Of a DNA stretch of 28,813 nt, positions 22,237 through 28,813 are shown in pieces. Position 1 is the first letter of the stretch. Each line of letters starts with the position of its first letter. The notes under the pieces are model-generated. The model was not told the DNA's origin. It saw only the letters and a program-made list of their open reading frames with translations, and did not search any database. The translations under genes and the position numbers were made by a program. Location: the NCBI GenBank assembly GCA_040758475.1, contig JBFLVN010000010.1, forward strand, positions 1 through 28,813, written 5' to 3'. The DNA comes from JBFLVN01 sp040758475 (GTDB taxonomy: Bacteria; JAGRBM01).

Positions 22237-23784
22237 GTGTGGCGAACGACCGTCTTTCTCTCCCTTCTCTCGCTCCTCTCCCAGCTCGCCCAGCTGGCCC
22301 TTCAACTCGTCCTGGCCCGGCGCTTTGGAACCGGGTTCGAAGTAGACGCCTTCGTCGCGGCCAGCACGGGGCCCAATCTTTTCTCATCTCTTCTCCTGGC
22401 CGGGGCGGGACAGCTTCTCGTTCCGCTGCTCGTGCGAGAAAAGGAAAAAAGCCCGGGGTCTTACGCGCGCGCACGGGGAAAACTTTTGAAGGGGGCGTTT
22501 GGCGTTTCCATCCTGCTGGCCCTCTTTCTTTCCATTTCCACTCTCGGCCTCCAGGTGTTCGCGCCGGGACTTGCCGGACCGTCCTTGGACATCGGCCGGA
22601 CGTACCTCCCCTGGACGGCCGCGGCCCTCCCCCCGGCGATCCTTTCGGCCCTTCTCTCCCAATGCCACTACGCGCGAGAGAAGTTCCTCCTTCCGGGGTT
22701 TGCAGGATTCTTCTCCACGATCCTCGTACTGAGCGGCTTTTGGTTCTTATCGAAGGACGGGGGGCTCCTCCCGCTCCTCTATCTCCAGTTCGCGGGAAAC
22801 GTCTTCTCCGCCCTGTGGCTCTCTTTCTCCGAATGGCGGGAAGCTCCGAGATCGGCCAAGCCGGGGGAGGCTGGTCCCGATCTTTCGGTTTTCTCGCGCC
22901 GAGCGCTTCTCGTGACCCTCGGCGCCGCCTCCGCCCGGGTGAACGCCGCGACGGACCGTTTCTTCGCCTCGTTCCTGGGAATGGGCGGCCTCTCCATCCT
23001 CCACTACGCCGACCGGTGGATCGCCCTCACCCAAGCGGTCCTGAGCCTCCCCCTCGTCACCGTCCTCTACACCCGCATGTCGGAACGAAAAACGGATAGC
23101 GATTTGCCGGGCACCTCTTCCCGGGAAGCGCTGCAAGCGGTCCTTTATCTAGGGCTTCCCCTGGCGACGTGGACGTGGGTAACGGCGCAGGACCTCGCCT
23201 CGTTCTTGCTGGCGTCGTCGAGCAGCGCCCCCCAGGACCCTGCCGCCCCGGTGCTCCTCGCCCTCTCCCTTCGGGCCTATGCGCCAGTGCTTGCCCTGGC
23301 GGGCGTAGGGAGCGTGCTCCTTCGCGCCTTCTACGTGCAGGAATCCTTCTGGGTTCCCACCGTGCTCGGGGGGATCGTCCCCATGGTCCTCAACGTTCTT
23401 CTCGATTACCTCGTCCTCGATCCTTGGGGCGTCGTGGGCCTCGCCGCCGTTACGTCCTTTAACGCCCTCGCGGGTCTCCCCGTCATCGCGTATCTTCTCG
23501 AAAAGAAAACCCCAGGGGTTTTGACCAAAGAATTGGGCCTCTCGGTCCTTCGCAGTTGCGCGGCATCCGCCTTTCTTTTCCCGCTTGCAGCGTCGGCTGA
23601 TTACCTCCTGCCCGGTGGGGAAACGGCTGCTACCGGGGAGCGCCTCCTTTATATGGGAATCCTGGGGCCTCTCGTTTATCTGGCGGGAACAAGGCTTTTG
23701 GGCAGCGAGGAAGCCAGGGAAATCCTGGCTTTCCGCCGTCTGGAAGCTCCCCCCACGACCGCGCCCGAGGTTCCGGCCGAGTGA
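22237..23784 (+). CDS. MurJ/Wzx-type lipid-linked glycan flippase
   Basis: A 515-residue inner-membrane protein of the MVF (MurJ) branch of the MOP exporter superfamily, with about 13-14 membrane helices. The N-terminus has the MurJ-like pattern LARRFGTGFEVDAFVAASTGPNLF followed by LLAGAGQLLVPLL. Such proteins flip lipid II or other polyprenyl-linked saccharides from the cytoplasmic to the periplasmic leaflet. Because the gene heads a run of glycosyltransferase and nucleotide-sugar genes, a role in exporting a surface-glycan repeat unit is more likely than peptidoglycan, but both are open. The GTG start gives a hydrophobic N-terminus directly; its ribosome site is weak. Its stop overlaps the GTG of the next gene (GTGA), so translation is coupled. 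Confidence 0.87.
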   Translation: MWRTTVFLSLLSLLSQLAQLALQLVLARRFGTGFEVDAFVAASTGPNLFSSLLLAGAGQLLVPLLVREKEKSPGSYARARGKLLKGAFGVSILLALFLSISTLGLQVFAPGLAGPSLDIGRTYLPWTAAALPPAILSALLSQCHYAREKFLLPGFAGFFSTILVLSGFWFLSKDGGLLPLLYLQFAGNVFSALWLSFSEWREAPRSAKPGEAGPDLSVFSRRALLVTLGAASARVNAATDRFFASFLGMGGLSILHYADRWIALTQAVLSLPLVTVLYTRMSERKTDSDLPGTSSREALQAVLYLGLPLATWTWVTAQDLASFLLASSSSAPQDPAAPVLLALSLRAYAPVLALAGVGSVLLRAFYVQESFWVPTVLGGIVPMVLNVLLDYLVLDPWGVVGLAAVTSFNALAGLPVIAYLLEKKTPGVLTKELGLSVLRSCAASAFLFPLAASADYLLPGGETAATGERLLYMGILGPLVYLAGTRLLGSEEAREILAFRRLEAPPTTAPEVPAE

Positions 23785-24932
23785 AAAAAGTCCTGCAAGT
23801 CGTCAGTGCCCTCCGCACGGGCGGCGCCGAGCGCGTGGCCGTGGAACTGGCCGCCGGCCTCCAAGCGCGGGGGTGGCGTTCCGAAATCGCCGTCGTCTCC
23901 CTCCAAGAGCACCGGAGCGGAACGCCGTTCGACGAACCGCTCCGGACCGAAGCCCTGCGCCGGGGAATTTTCGTGCGCGATCTGGCGTTTCCAAGCATCC
24001 GGGACCGGGCGGCCCGAAAACGCGTGGGAAAACTCCTGCGCGAAGGGGAATACGCCCTCCTTCACGCCCACAACCGGACGGTGGACTGGCAGCTGGCGTT
24101 CCTCTCCCGCCTGTCGGGAATCCCGTTCGTCTACACGCGCCATCTCCCTTACGGCGATCTCTCGGGCCGGGAAAAAGCGCTCTACCTGGGAGCGGCCCTC
24201 ACGGCCAGAAAAGTCATCGCCATTTCGAAAACCGTGGAAGCCCATCTTCTCTCCTCGGAAAAAACGCCGGCAAGAAAAATCCGCCTCATCGAAAACGGCG
24301 TGGACGTGGAACGAATCAAACCGCTCGGCGAAGACGAGCGAAAAGCCAAGCGCAAAGAACTGGGCCTAGGCGAATCCGATTTCGCCTGGCTGCTCGCCGC
24401 AAGGCTCGCCCGGCAAAAAGGGCAGAAATATCTTCTCGAAGCCTTCGCCCGTCTTCCGGCCGGTTCGAGATCAGTGCTTCTTCTCGCGGGAGAAGGCCCC
24501 GACGAAACGGAACTAAAAACCCTCGCGCAAAGCCTTTCCCTCGGAGAGCGCGTGCGTTTCCTGGGCCTTCGGCGCGACGTTCCGGAACTCCTCGGAGCGG
24601 CGGACGGCTTCGCCTGCGCCTCGCTCTCGGAGGGCCTCCCCCTCGCCATCATCGAGGCCCTCGCCGCCGGGCTTCCCATCGTCGCGCCCCGCCTTTCCTC
24701 CATCGAAGACCTGGAAGCCCGCGGGGCAATCCGGTTTTTTGGGGAAAAGCACGGGGCCTGGGCTTCGGCCCACGATCCCGCGGAGATCGCAAAAGCTGTC
24801 CTGGAAATCGAGAAAAATCCGATTCCCGCGCCATTGCTCATTCAAACGCGGGATTCCGTACGCAGAAAATACGCGGTGGACGCCATGGTCGAAGCCCACG
24901 AGCGGCTCTACCGGGAAATACTGGGCGTATGA
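23781..24932 (+). CDS. GT4-family glycosyltransferase
   Basis: A 383-residue GT-B fold retaining glycosyltransferase. The N-terminal donor/acceptor loop VSALRTGGAERVAVELA is characteristic of GT4 enzymes. The C-terminal domain has IENGVD (170-175), LLAARLARQKGQKYLLEAF and the nucleotide-sugar binding E-x7-E motif at Glu284 and Glu292 (EGLPLAIIE). It adds a sugar to a lipid-linked or nascent glycan at the cytoplasmic side of the membrane. The GTG start overlaps the flippase stop, and the stop overlaps the ATG of the next gene (ATGA), giving a tightly coupled three-gene unit. Sugar specificity cannot be read. Confidence 0.93.
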   Translation: MKKVLQVVSALRTGGAERVAVELAAGLQARGWRSEIAVVSLQEHRSGTPFDEPLRTEALRRGIFVRDLAFPSIRDRAARKRVGKLLREGEYALLHAHNRTVDWQLAFLSRLSGIPFVYTRHLPYGDLSGREKALYLGAALTARKVIAISKTVEAHLLSSEKTPARKIRLIENGVDVERIKPLGEDERKAKRKELGLGESDFAWLLAARLARQKGQKYLLEAFARLPAGSRSVLLLAGEGPDETELKTLAQSLSLGERVRFLGLRRDVPELLGAADGFACASLSEGLPLAIIEALAAGLPIVAPRLSSIEDLEARGAIRFFGEKHGAWASAHDPAEIAKAVLEIEKNPIPAPLLIQTRDSVRRKYAVDAMVEAHERLYREILGV

Positions 24933-25843
24933 ATCCCATTCGCATCGCACTCTTCGGCGATCCAGCGGCTGTTCCCCACGTAGCGGGAGTGGCGGGGCTT
25001 AAAAAGAAGGAAATTCTTGTCTCCCGCTTCGATGCCAAGCGGCCCCTAGCGGGAACGTTCGCCCTGCGGGGCGCTTCCATCGCCCACGGCGTCATGGCTT
25101 CTTCCATGTGGAAGATTTTCTCCCGGGCGAAGAAAAACGGCTGCCTCACGGTCAACCACTGGATCGGCACGGACGTTTCCCAAACGCTCGCCTCGAAAGG
25201 CCTGCGGGAACAATTCCGGCAGACGGCGCCTTTCTTCGACGCCCACTGGTCCGTGGCGCCGTGGCTCACGGAAGAACTCTACCAACTCGGCATCCACGCC
25301 CGGGAGGTTCCCATCGTCTCCCCCTCCCTCGAAGCGCTCCCGCTTCCGCCGCCGGACCGCCACCTGGTCCTCTCCTATGCCCAGGCGGGAAAAGAAGAAT
25401 TCTACGGTGTCTCGCTTCTTCGCGATCTGGCCGCGAAGTTCCCCAAAGTCCCTTTCGTCCTCTGCGGCGGGGGAGAACTTCCGCCGGGCTCGCCGGATAA
25501 TTTGAAAGCCGTCGGGTTCGCCAAAGGCCGGGCCATGGAAGCCTTCTACCGGGGAGCGAGCGTGCTCGTGCGCCTCCCCCAGCACGACGGCCTCTCCAAG
25601 ATGGCACTCGACATGCTGGCCCGCGGGCGGGAGGTCCTCTGGAATCATCCCCTGGAAGGCGCCCGCCTCGTGCGAAACGCGGTGGAAGCGCAAACGGCGC
25701 TCGGGGAAATTCTGGATAAACCGCCGGTGGAAAACCGCCGGGGGCGGGATTTGATCGCCCAGAAATACTCGGCCCAGGCAGTCGCGGACCGGATGCTTTC
25801 GGAGTACGCCCGGCTGTTAGACGAAGCTGCGGCCCGCAAGTAA
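24929..25843 (+). CDS. Glycosyltransferase-like protein with altered E-x7-E motif
   Basis: A 304-residue protein with the outline of a compact GT-B enzyme: an N-terminal Rossmann-like half with NHWIGTDVSQTL (76-87, the WxGTD element seen in some GT families), then LVLSYAQAGKEEFYG, FVLCGGGELPPG and AFYRGASVLVRLPQHDGLSKMALDML. In the last, Asp220 and Asp228 take the places of the usual E-x7-E glutamates, an uncommon variant. Function as a transferase in surface-glycan synthesis is inferred from fold and context. The start is the ATG overlapping the previous stop; the open frame continues upstream inside the flippase and GT4 genes but is a shadow there. The stop codon is part of the second TAAGATGCGCC copy. 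Confidence 0.8.
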   Translation: MNPIRIALFGDPAAVPHVAGVAGLKKKEILVSRFDAKRPLAGTFALRGASIAHGVMASSMWKIFSRAKKNGCLTVNHWIGTDVSQTLASKGLREQFRQTAPFFDAHWSVAPWLTEELYQLGIHAREVPIVSPSLEALPLPPPDRHLVLSYAQAGKEEFYGVSLLRDLAAKFPKVPFVLCGGGELPPGSPDNLKAVGFAKGRAMEAFYRGASVLVRLPQHDGLSKMALDMLARGREVLWNHPLEGARLVRNAVEAQTALGEILDKPPVENRRGRDLIAQKYSAQAVADRMLSEYARLLDEAAARK

Positions 25844-25851
25844 GATGCGCC
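25841..25851 (+). promoter_or_regulatory. TAAGATGCGCC leader element, copy 2
   Basis: Second exact copy of the 11-base element at 22171-22181. Here its first three bases are the stop codon of the preceding glycosyltransferase. The leader to the next gene is 63 bases and, like copy 1, ends in a CCCCGTTA-type stretch just before the start codon. Confidence 0.35.
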
Positions 25852-25903
25852 CTCCTGCTGGGACGGAATTGGACACGCGAGGCTCCCCTCGGAGCGCCCC
25901 GTT

Positions 25904-27223
25904 ATGAAGCAACCGGCCGCCGCCAAGAAACTCCTCGAGAAGATCGGCCAGAAAAAAGCCCGCGTCGGCATTATCGGCTTGGGCTACGTGGGCCTTCCGC
26001 TCGGCGTCGAATTCGTGCGGGCGGGGTTCGAGGTGATCGGCGTCGATGTCGATGCCAACAAAATAAAAGCCGTCCAACAAGGCAAATCCTACCTCGTCGA
26101 TTTAACGGACGATGAAATCCAGGAAACCCTCGCCACCGGGCGCCTTCGCGTTTCGACCCGTTATGCCGACCTGGCCAAGGCGGACGCCGTTTCCATCACC
26201 GTCCCCACGCCGCTCCGCAAATCCAAGGACCCCGACGTCTCCTTTATCCAACAAGCCGTCGAGGGACTCTCCAAAGTGATCCGCCCCGGAACCCTCGTCG
26301 TCCTCGAATCGACGACCTATCCCGGCACCACGCGGGAACTCGTCGAGGCGCGGCTCGAAAAGGAAGGCCTTCTATCGGGAGAAAACCTCTTCGTCGCCTT
26401 TTCGCCCGAACGGATCGATCCCGGCAACATGGTCTGGAAAACGAGGAACATTCCGAAAGTAGTAGGCGGCACGACGCCGGAAGCGACGGAACTCGCCGCC
26501 GCCCTCTACGCGGGGGCCGTCGAGCGGGTCGTGCGCGTGGGAAGCAGCGAGGAAGCCGAGATGGTGAAACTCCTCGAAAACACCTTCCGCGCCGTCAACA
26601 TCGCCCTCGTCAACGAGCTCATGCTCATGTGCGACCGCATGGGAATCGACGTGTGGAACGTGATCGGGGCGGCGGCGACCAAGCCCTTCGGCTTCATGCC
26701 CTTCTACCCGGGCCCCGGCATCGGGGGGCACTGCATCCCGCTCGACCCCATGTACCTCGCGTGGCGCGCGCGGGCGTACGATTACACGAACCGGTTCATC
26801 GAACTCGCCACCGACATCAACGGCAACATGCCCCGCTTCGTCCTCAACAAGGCGGCGCGGCTCCTTAGCCGCAAGCGGAAGAAAGCCCTCAAGGGCGCGC
26901 GCGTTCTCCTCCTCGGCATGGCCTACAAGCCGGGCGTCACGGATACGCGCGAGAGCCCGGGCCTCGAAGTGCTGCGCCTCCTGGAGCGCGAGGGCGCCCG
27001 CGTCGCCTACAGCGATCCCCACGTCCCCGTGCTGATCGAAGGGGAAAAGAAGCTCCGGTCCCAGAAAATCACTCCGAAGGCGCTCGCCTCATGCGACCTC
27101 GCCGTGCTCCTCACGGCCCACCCCGAATTCGATTATCCGCTCATCGCCCGGCACGCGCCGCTCGTGCTCGACACACGGAATGCCTTTGGCGAGGCCCCAA
27201 GCTCCCGCGTCGAGAGGCTCTAA
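25904..27223 (+). CDS. UDP-N-acetylglucosamine 6-dehydrogenase (WbpA-like)
   Basis: A 439-residue nucleotide-sugar dehydrogenase that oxidises C6 of a UDP-hexosamine to the uronic acid with two NAD+. The NAD-binding loop is IGLGYVGLPLGVEF (24-37). The catalytic Cys277 lies in PFYPGPGIGGHCIPLDP, and SPERIDPGN and ATKPFGFMPFYPG are typical of the UDP-GlcNAc/UDP-ManNAc branch (WbpA, WecC) rather than of UDP-glucose dehydrogenase. The third domain has LLLGMAYKPGVTDTRESPG. It is followed after seven bases by a WbpP-like 4-epimerase; together they should make UDP-GalNAcA from UDP-GlcNAc. Substrate identity is inferred from motifs and the partner gene. The C-terminus matches the usual length. Confidence 0.93.
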   Translation: MKQPAAAKKLLEKIGQKKARVGIIGLGYVGLPLGVEFVRAGFEVIGVDVDANKIKAVQQGKSYLVDLTDDEIQETLATGRLRVSTRYADLAKADAVSITVPTPLRKSKDPDVSFIQQAVEGLSKVIRPGTLVVLESTTYPGTTRELVEARLEKEGLLSGENLFVAFSPERIDPGNMVWKTRNIPKVVGGTTPEATELAAALYAGAVERVVRVGSSEEAEMVKLLENTFRAVNIALVNELMLMCDRMGIDVWNVIGAAATKPFGFMPFYPGPGIGGHCIPLDPMYLAWRARAYDYTNRFIELATDINGNMPRFVLNKAARLLSRKRKKALKGARVLLLGMAYKPGVTDTRESPGLEVLRLLEREGARVAYSDPHVPVLIEGEKKLRSQKITPKALASCDLAVLLTAHPEFDYPLIARHAPLVLDTRNAFGEAPSSRVERL

Positions 27224-27230
27224 CCCCAAA

Positions 27231-28178
27231 ATGCCGCGTTACCTCGTCACTGGCGGCGCCGGATTCATCGGCTCCCACCTCGTCGAATTTCTCCTGGAAA
27301 AGGGAGCGGATGTCCGCGTCCTCGACAATCTCTCGACGGGAAAAAAAGAAAACCTCTCCCATCTCCTATCCAATCCTCGCCTGGAACTTCGCGTGGGAGA
27401 CATCAACGTAGCGGCCGATCTCGACCCGGCGGCCAAAGGCTGCGACGCGATTTTCCATCTAGCGGCCCTCGGGAGCGTGGCCCGGTCCGTGGACGACCCG
27501 CTCCTGACCAACAAGACGAACGTGGAAGGCTCCCTTGCCGTCTTCGAGTGCGCGCGGCGCCTTGGAATCAAGCGCATCGTCATGGCGGGATCGTCGTCCG
27601 TCTACGGAGACTCCCCGGCCCTCCCGAAAAAAGAAGACATGCGCGTCGAACCCGTCTCCCCCTACGGCGCTTCCAAAGCGGCCATGGAGCTTTATGCGAA
27701 AGCCTACGCCGATTGCTACGGGCTCGAAACCGTCGTTCTGCGGTACTTCAACGTCTACGGCCCCCGGCAGGACCCCAAGAGCCTCTACGCCGCCGTCGTT
27801 CCCGCGTTCGTGAGCGCGGTCCTAAGTGGCCAGACCTCGCAAATCCACGGCGACGGGGAACAGAGCCGGGACTTCACCTACGCGGGCGACGTCGCCCGGG
27901 CCAATTTCCTCGCGGCTACGCTGCCGGCCGGAAAAGTAAAAGGCGAAGTCTTCAACATCGGAGGCGGCGAACGCATCTCCGTCAATCAGCTTTTCGATAA
28001 GATCGCCAAAGCCGCCGGCGTTTCTTCCCCAAAGACCGAACGGGGCCCCGCAAGACCCGGCGACGTCCGCCACACGCTGGCCGACATCTCCCGGGCAAGG
28101 GAAAAACTCGGCTGGCGCCCGGAAGTCTCCCTGGATCAGGGCCTCTCCCGCACGGTCGAATCCTTCCGGCGCCGCTAG
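27231..28178 (+). CDS. wbpP: UDP-GlcNAc/UDP-GlcNAcA 4-epimerase (WbpP-like)
   Basis: A 315-residue short-chain dehydrogenase/reductase-fold epimerase that inverts C4 of a UDP-N-acetylhexosamine or its uronic acid. The NAD loop TGGAGFIGSH (7-16), the active-site SSS (121-123) and Y145-x3-K149 are intact. HLAALGSVARSVDDPLLTN, LRYFNVYGPRQDP and GDGEQSRDF closely follow, from memory, the WbpP/WbgU group. The ATG at 27231 directly opens the Rossmann fold; an in-frame ATG at 27180 lies inside the dehydrogenase gene. AGAGG is about 13 bases upstream. With the dehydrogenase it forms the UDP-GalNAcA route known from Pseudomonas O6-type and Vi-type antigens. Confidence 0.9.
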   Translation: MPRYLVTGGAGFIGSHLVEFLLEKGADVRVLDNLSTGKKENLSHLLSNPRLELRVGDINVAADLDPAAKGCDAIFHLAALGSVARSVDDPLLTNKTNVEGSLAVFECARRLGIKRIVMAGSSSVYGDSPALPKKEDMRVEPVSPYGASKAAMELYAKAYADCYGLETVVLRYFNVYGPRQDPKSLYAAVVPAFVSAVLSGQTSQIHGDGEQSRDFTYAGDVARANFLAATLPAGKVKGEVFNIGGGERISVNQLFDKIAKAAGVSSPKTERGPARPGDVRHTLADISRAREKLGWRPEVSLDQGLSRTVESFRRR

Positions 28179-28185
28179 CCTTTTA

Positions 28186-28258
28186 AAGAGTCCGCCCACG
28201 GGCCCTCGATTCTGGACTCGCTCCCGGAGGGGGGATATAAGAGTCCCCGACACGGGCC
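28186..28258 (+). repeat. Imperfect direct repeat in the ferredoxin leader
   Basis: AAGAGTCCGCCCACGGGCC (28186-28204) and AAGAGTCCCCGACACGGGCC (28239-28258) share AAGAGTCC and CACGGGCC, with one extra base in the second copy; they are 53 bases apart. The copies flank the predicted -35 region, and the second covers the predicted start of transcription. The GAGTCC of copy 1 can also pair with GGACTC at 28214-28219. A regulator-binding pair or a duplicated leader piece are both possible. Confidence 0.4.
28213..28241 (+). promoter_or_regulatory. Likely promoter of the ferredoxin gene
   Basis: TGGACT (28213-28218, four of six) is followed after 17 bases by TATAAG (28236-28241, five of six). Transcription would start near 28248, giving a leader of about 35 bases that includes a small hairpin GGCC-GCAC-GGCC followed by TTTT (28255-28270). 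Confidence 0.5.
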
Positions 28259-28282
28259 GCACGGCCTTTTCCGGGGTTCTTC

Positions 28283-28789
28283 ATGGCTCACTTCATCACC
28301 GACAAATGCACCGGCTGCACCATGTGCATCCGCGTGTGCCCCACCGGCGCGATCACGGGCGACAAGAAAGATATCCACCTCATCGAGCCCACCCTCTGCA
28401 TCGATTGCTCGACCTGCGGGATCTACTGCCCCTACGACGCCATCGAGGACGGCCTGGGCGTCATCGTCCCCCGGATCAAACCCAAGGACATTCCCAAAGC
28501 CTTCGTCATCGAGGAATCCTGCTCGGGCTGCGTTTTCTGCGTAGAAGCCTGCCCCTTCGATTGCATCACCATGGTGGAAAACCCCCGGGGTGGGGACTTC
28601 TTCCAGGTCGCCGTGGTCGATCAGGACAAGTGCGTTTCCTGCAAGCTCTGCGCGCAGGTGTGCATCAAGGACGCCATCGTCGTGGACCGGCCACTTCCCT
28701 ACCAGCACCAAAGCTACGGCAGCTTCCAGAAACCCGAGGAACACCTCGTTCCCGAAATCGAAAAGGTAAAACAAGAACTCGCGGCTTGA
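28283..28789 (+). CDS. Ferredoxin with four [4Fe-4S] cluster motifs
   Basis: A 168-residue cytoplasmic electron carrier made of two tandem two-cluster ferredoxin modules. The Cys motifs C-x2-C-x2-C-x3-C are complete four times: 9/12/15/19, 39/42/45/49, 80/83/86/90 and 117/120/123/127. The first three are followed by Pro, the last by Ile. An extra Cys94 follows the third motif. The C-terminal ~25 residues are a charged helix without cysteines. It probably shuttles low-potential electrons between oxidoreductases, or serves as the electron-transfer subunit of a larger enzyme; no partner is visible before the window ends. The ATG is supported by family-like KCTGC spacing right after it. It is separated from the epimerase by a promoter-like leader, so likely a new unit. 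Confidence 0.93.
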   Translation: MAHFITDKCTGCTMCIRVCPTGAITGDKKDIHLIEPTLCIDCSTCGIYCPYDAIEDGLGVIVPRIKPKDIPKAFVIEESCSGCVFCVEACPFDCITMVENPRGGDFFQVAVVDQDKCVSCKLCAQVCIKDAIVVDRPLPYQHQSYGSFQKPEEHLVPEIEKVKQELAA

Positions 28790-28813
28790 CGCGACGCGTA
28801 ACAATACTGCCAA

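Noticed and set aside
23585..24928. Possible long N-terminal extension (about 450 codons) of the glycosyltransferase at 24929
   Set aside because: The extension is arginine-rich nonsense overlapping the flippase and GT4 genes; the ATG at 24929 overlaps the GT4 stop in the normal coupled manner.

Overview
The window reads as ordinary chromosome from a GC-rich (about 60 % by eye) Gram-negative bacterium. Evidence for an outer membrane is an OprO/P-like porin ending in Phe, an OmpA-type peptidoglycan-binding domain and several lipoprotein signals. The gene mix (paired ArsA/Get3-like ATPases, CsgG-like lipoproteins, a WD40 lipoprotein, an acyl-CoA dehydrogenase with a MaoC-like hydratase, a four-cluster ferredoxin) fits a deltaproteobacterial-type or candidate-phylum lineage such as Desulfobacterota, Nitrospinota or Tectomicrobia. 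No marker here fixes the taxon. I see 25 protein genes, no tRNA or rRNA, no CRISPR array, no insertion sequence and no gene-free stretch over 300 bases.

Layout. (1) 117-1955 (+): NodU/CmcH-type carbamoyltransferase. (2) 1968-4864 (-): acyl-CoA dehydrogenase, seven-repeat WD40 lipoprotein and PH-like membrane protein, closely spaced. (3) 5084-8936 (+): two overlapping CPA2 cation/proton antiporters, one with only an RCK_C domain and the other with only an RCK_N domain, in a block whose codon use differs from its surroundings. (4) 8964-13918 (-): MaoC-like hydratase, two CsgG-like lipoproteins (the second fused to OmpA), a lidless Hsp70 and a J-domain/TPR protein. (5) 14119-15470 (+): porin with a good promoter and a Fur-box-like palindrome, ending in a large hairpin shared with the convergent neighbour. 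(6) 15559-20900 (-): probable operon argJ, FAH-family hydrolase, two ArsA/Get3-like ATPases, sterol-desaturase-family oxygenase. (7) 21148-22121: FmdB-type zinc ribbon (+) and pirin (-), convergent with overlapping stop codons. (8) 22237-28178 (+): surface-glycan genes: MurJ/Wzx-type flippase, two glycosyltransferases, UDP-GlcNAc 6-dehydrogenase and WbpP-like 4-epimerase, predicted to make and use UDP-GalNAcA. (9) 28283-28789 (+): ferredoxin with four [4Fe-4S] motifs and its own promoter.

The best candidates for something undescribed are the lidless Hsp70/J-protein pair behind a CsgG-OmpA fusion lipoprotein, and the antiporter pair that divides the two halves of an RCK domain between two translationally coupled subunits. 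All functions are inferred from remembered family motifs; no database search was run.
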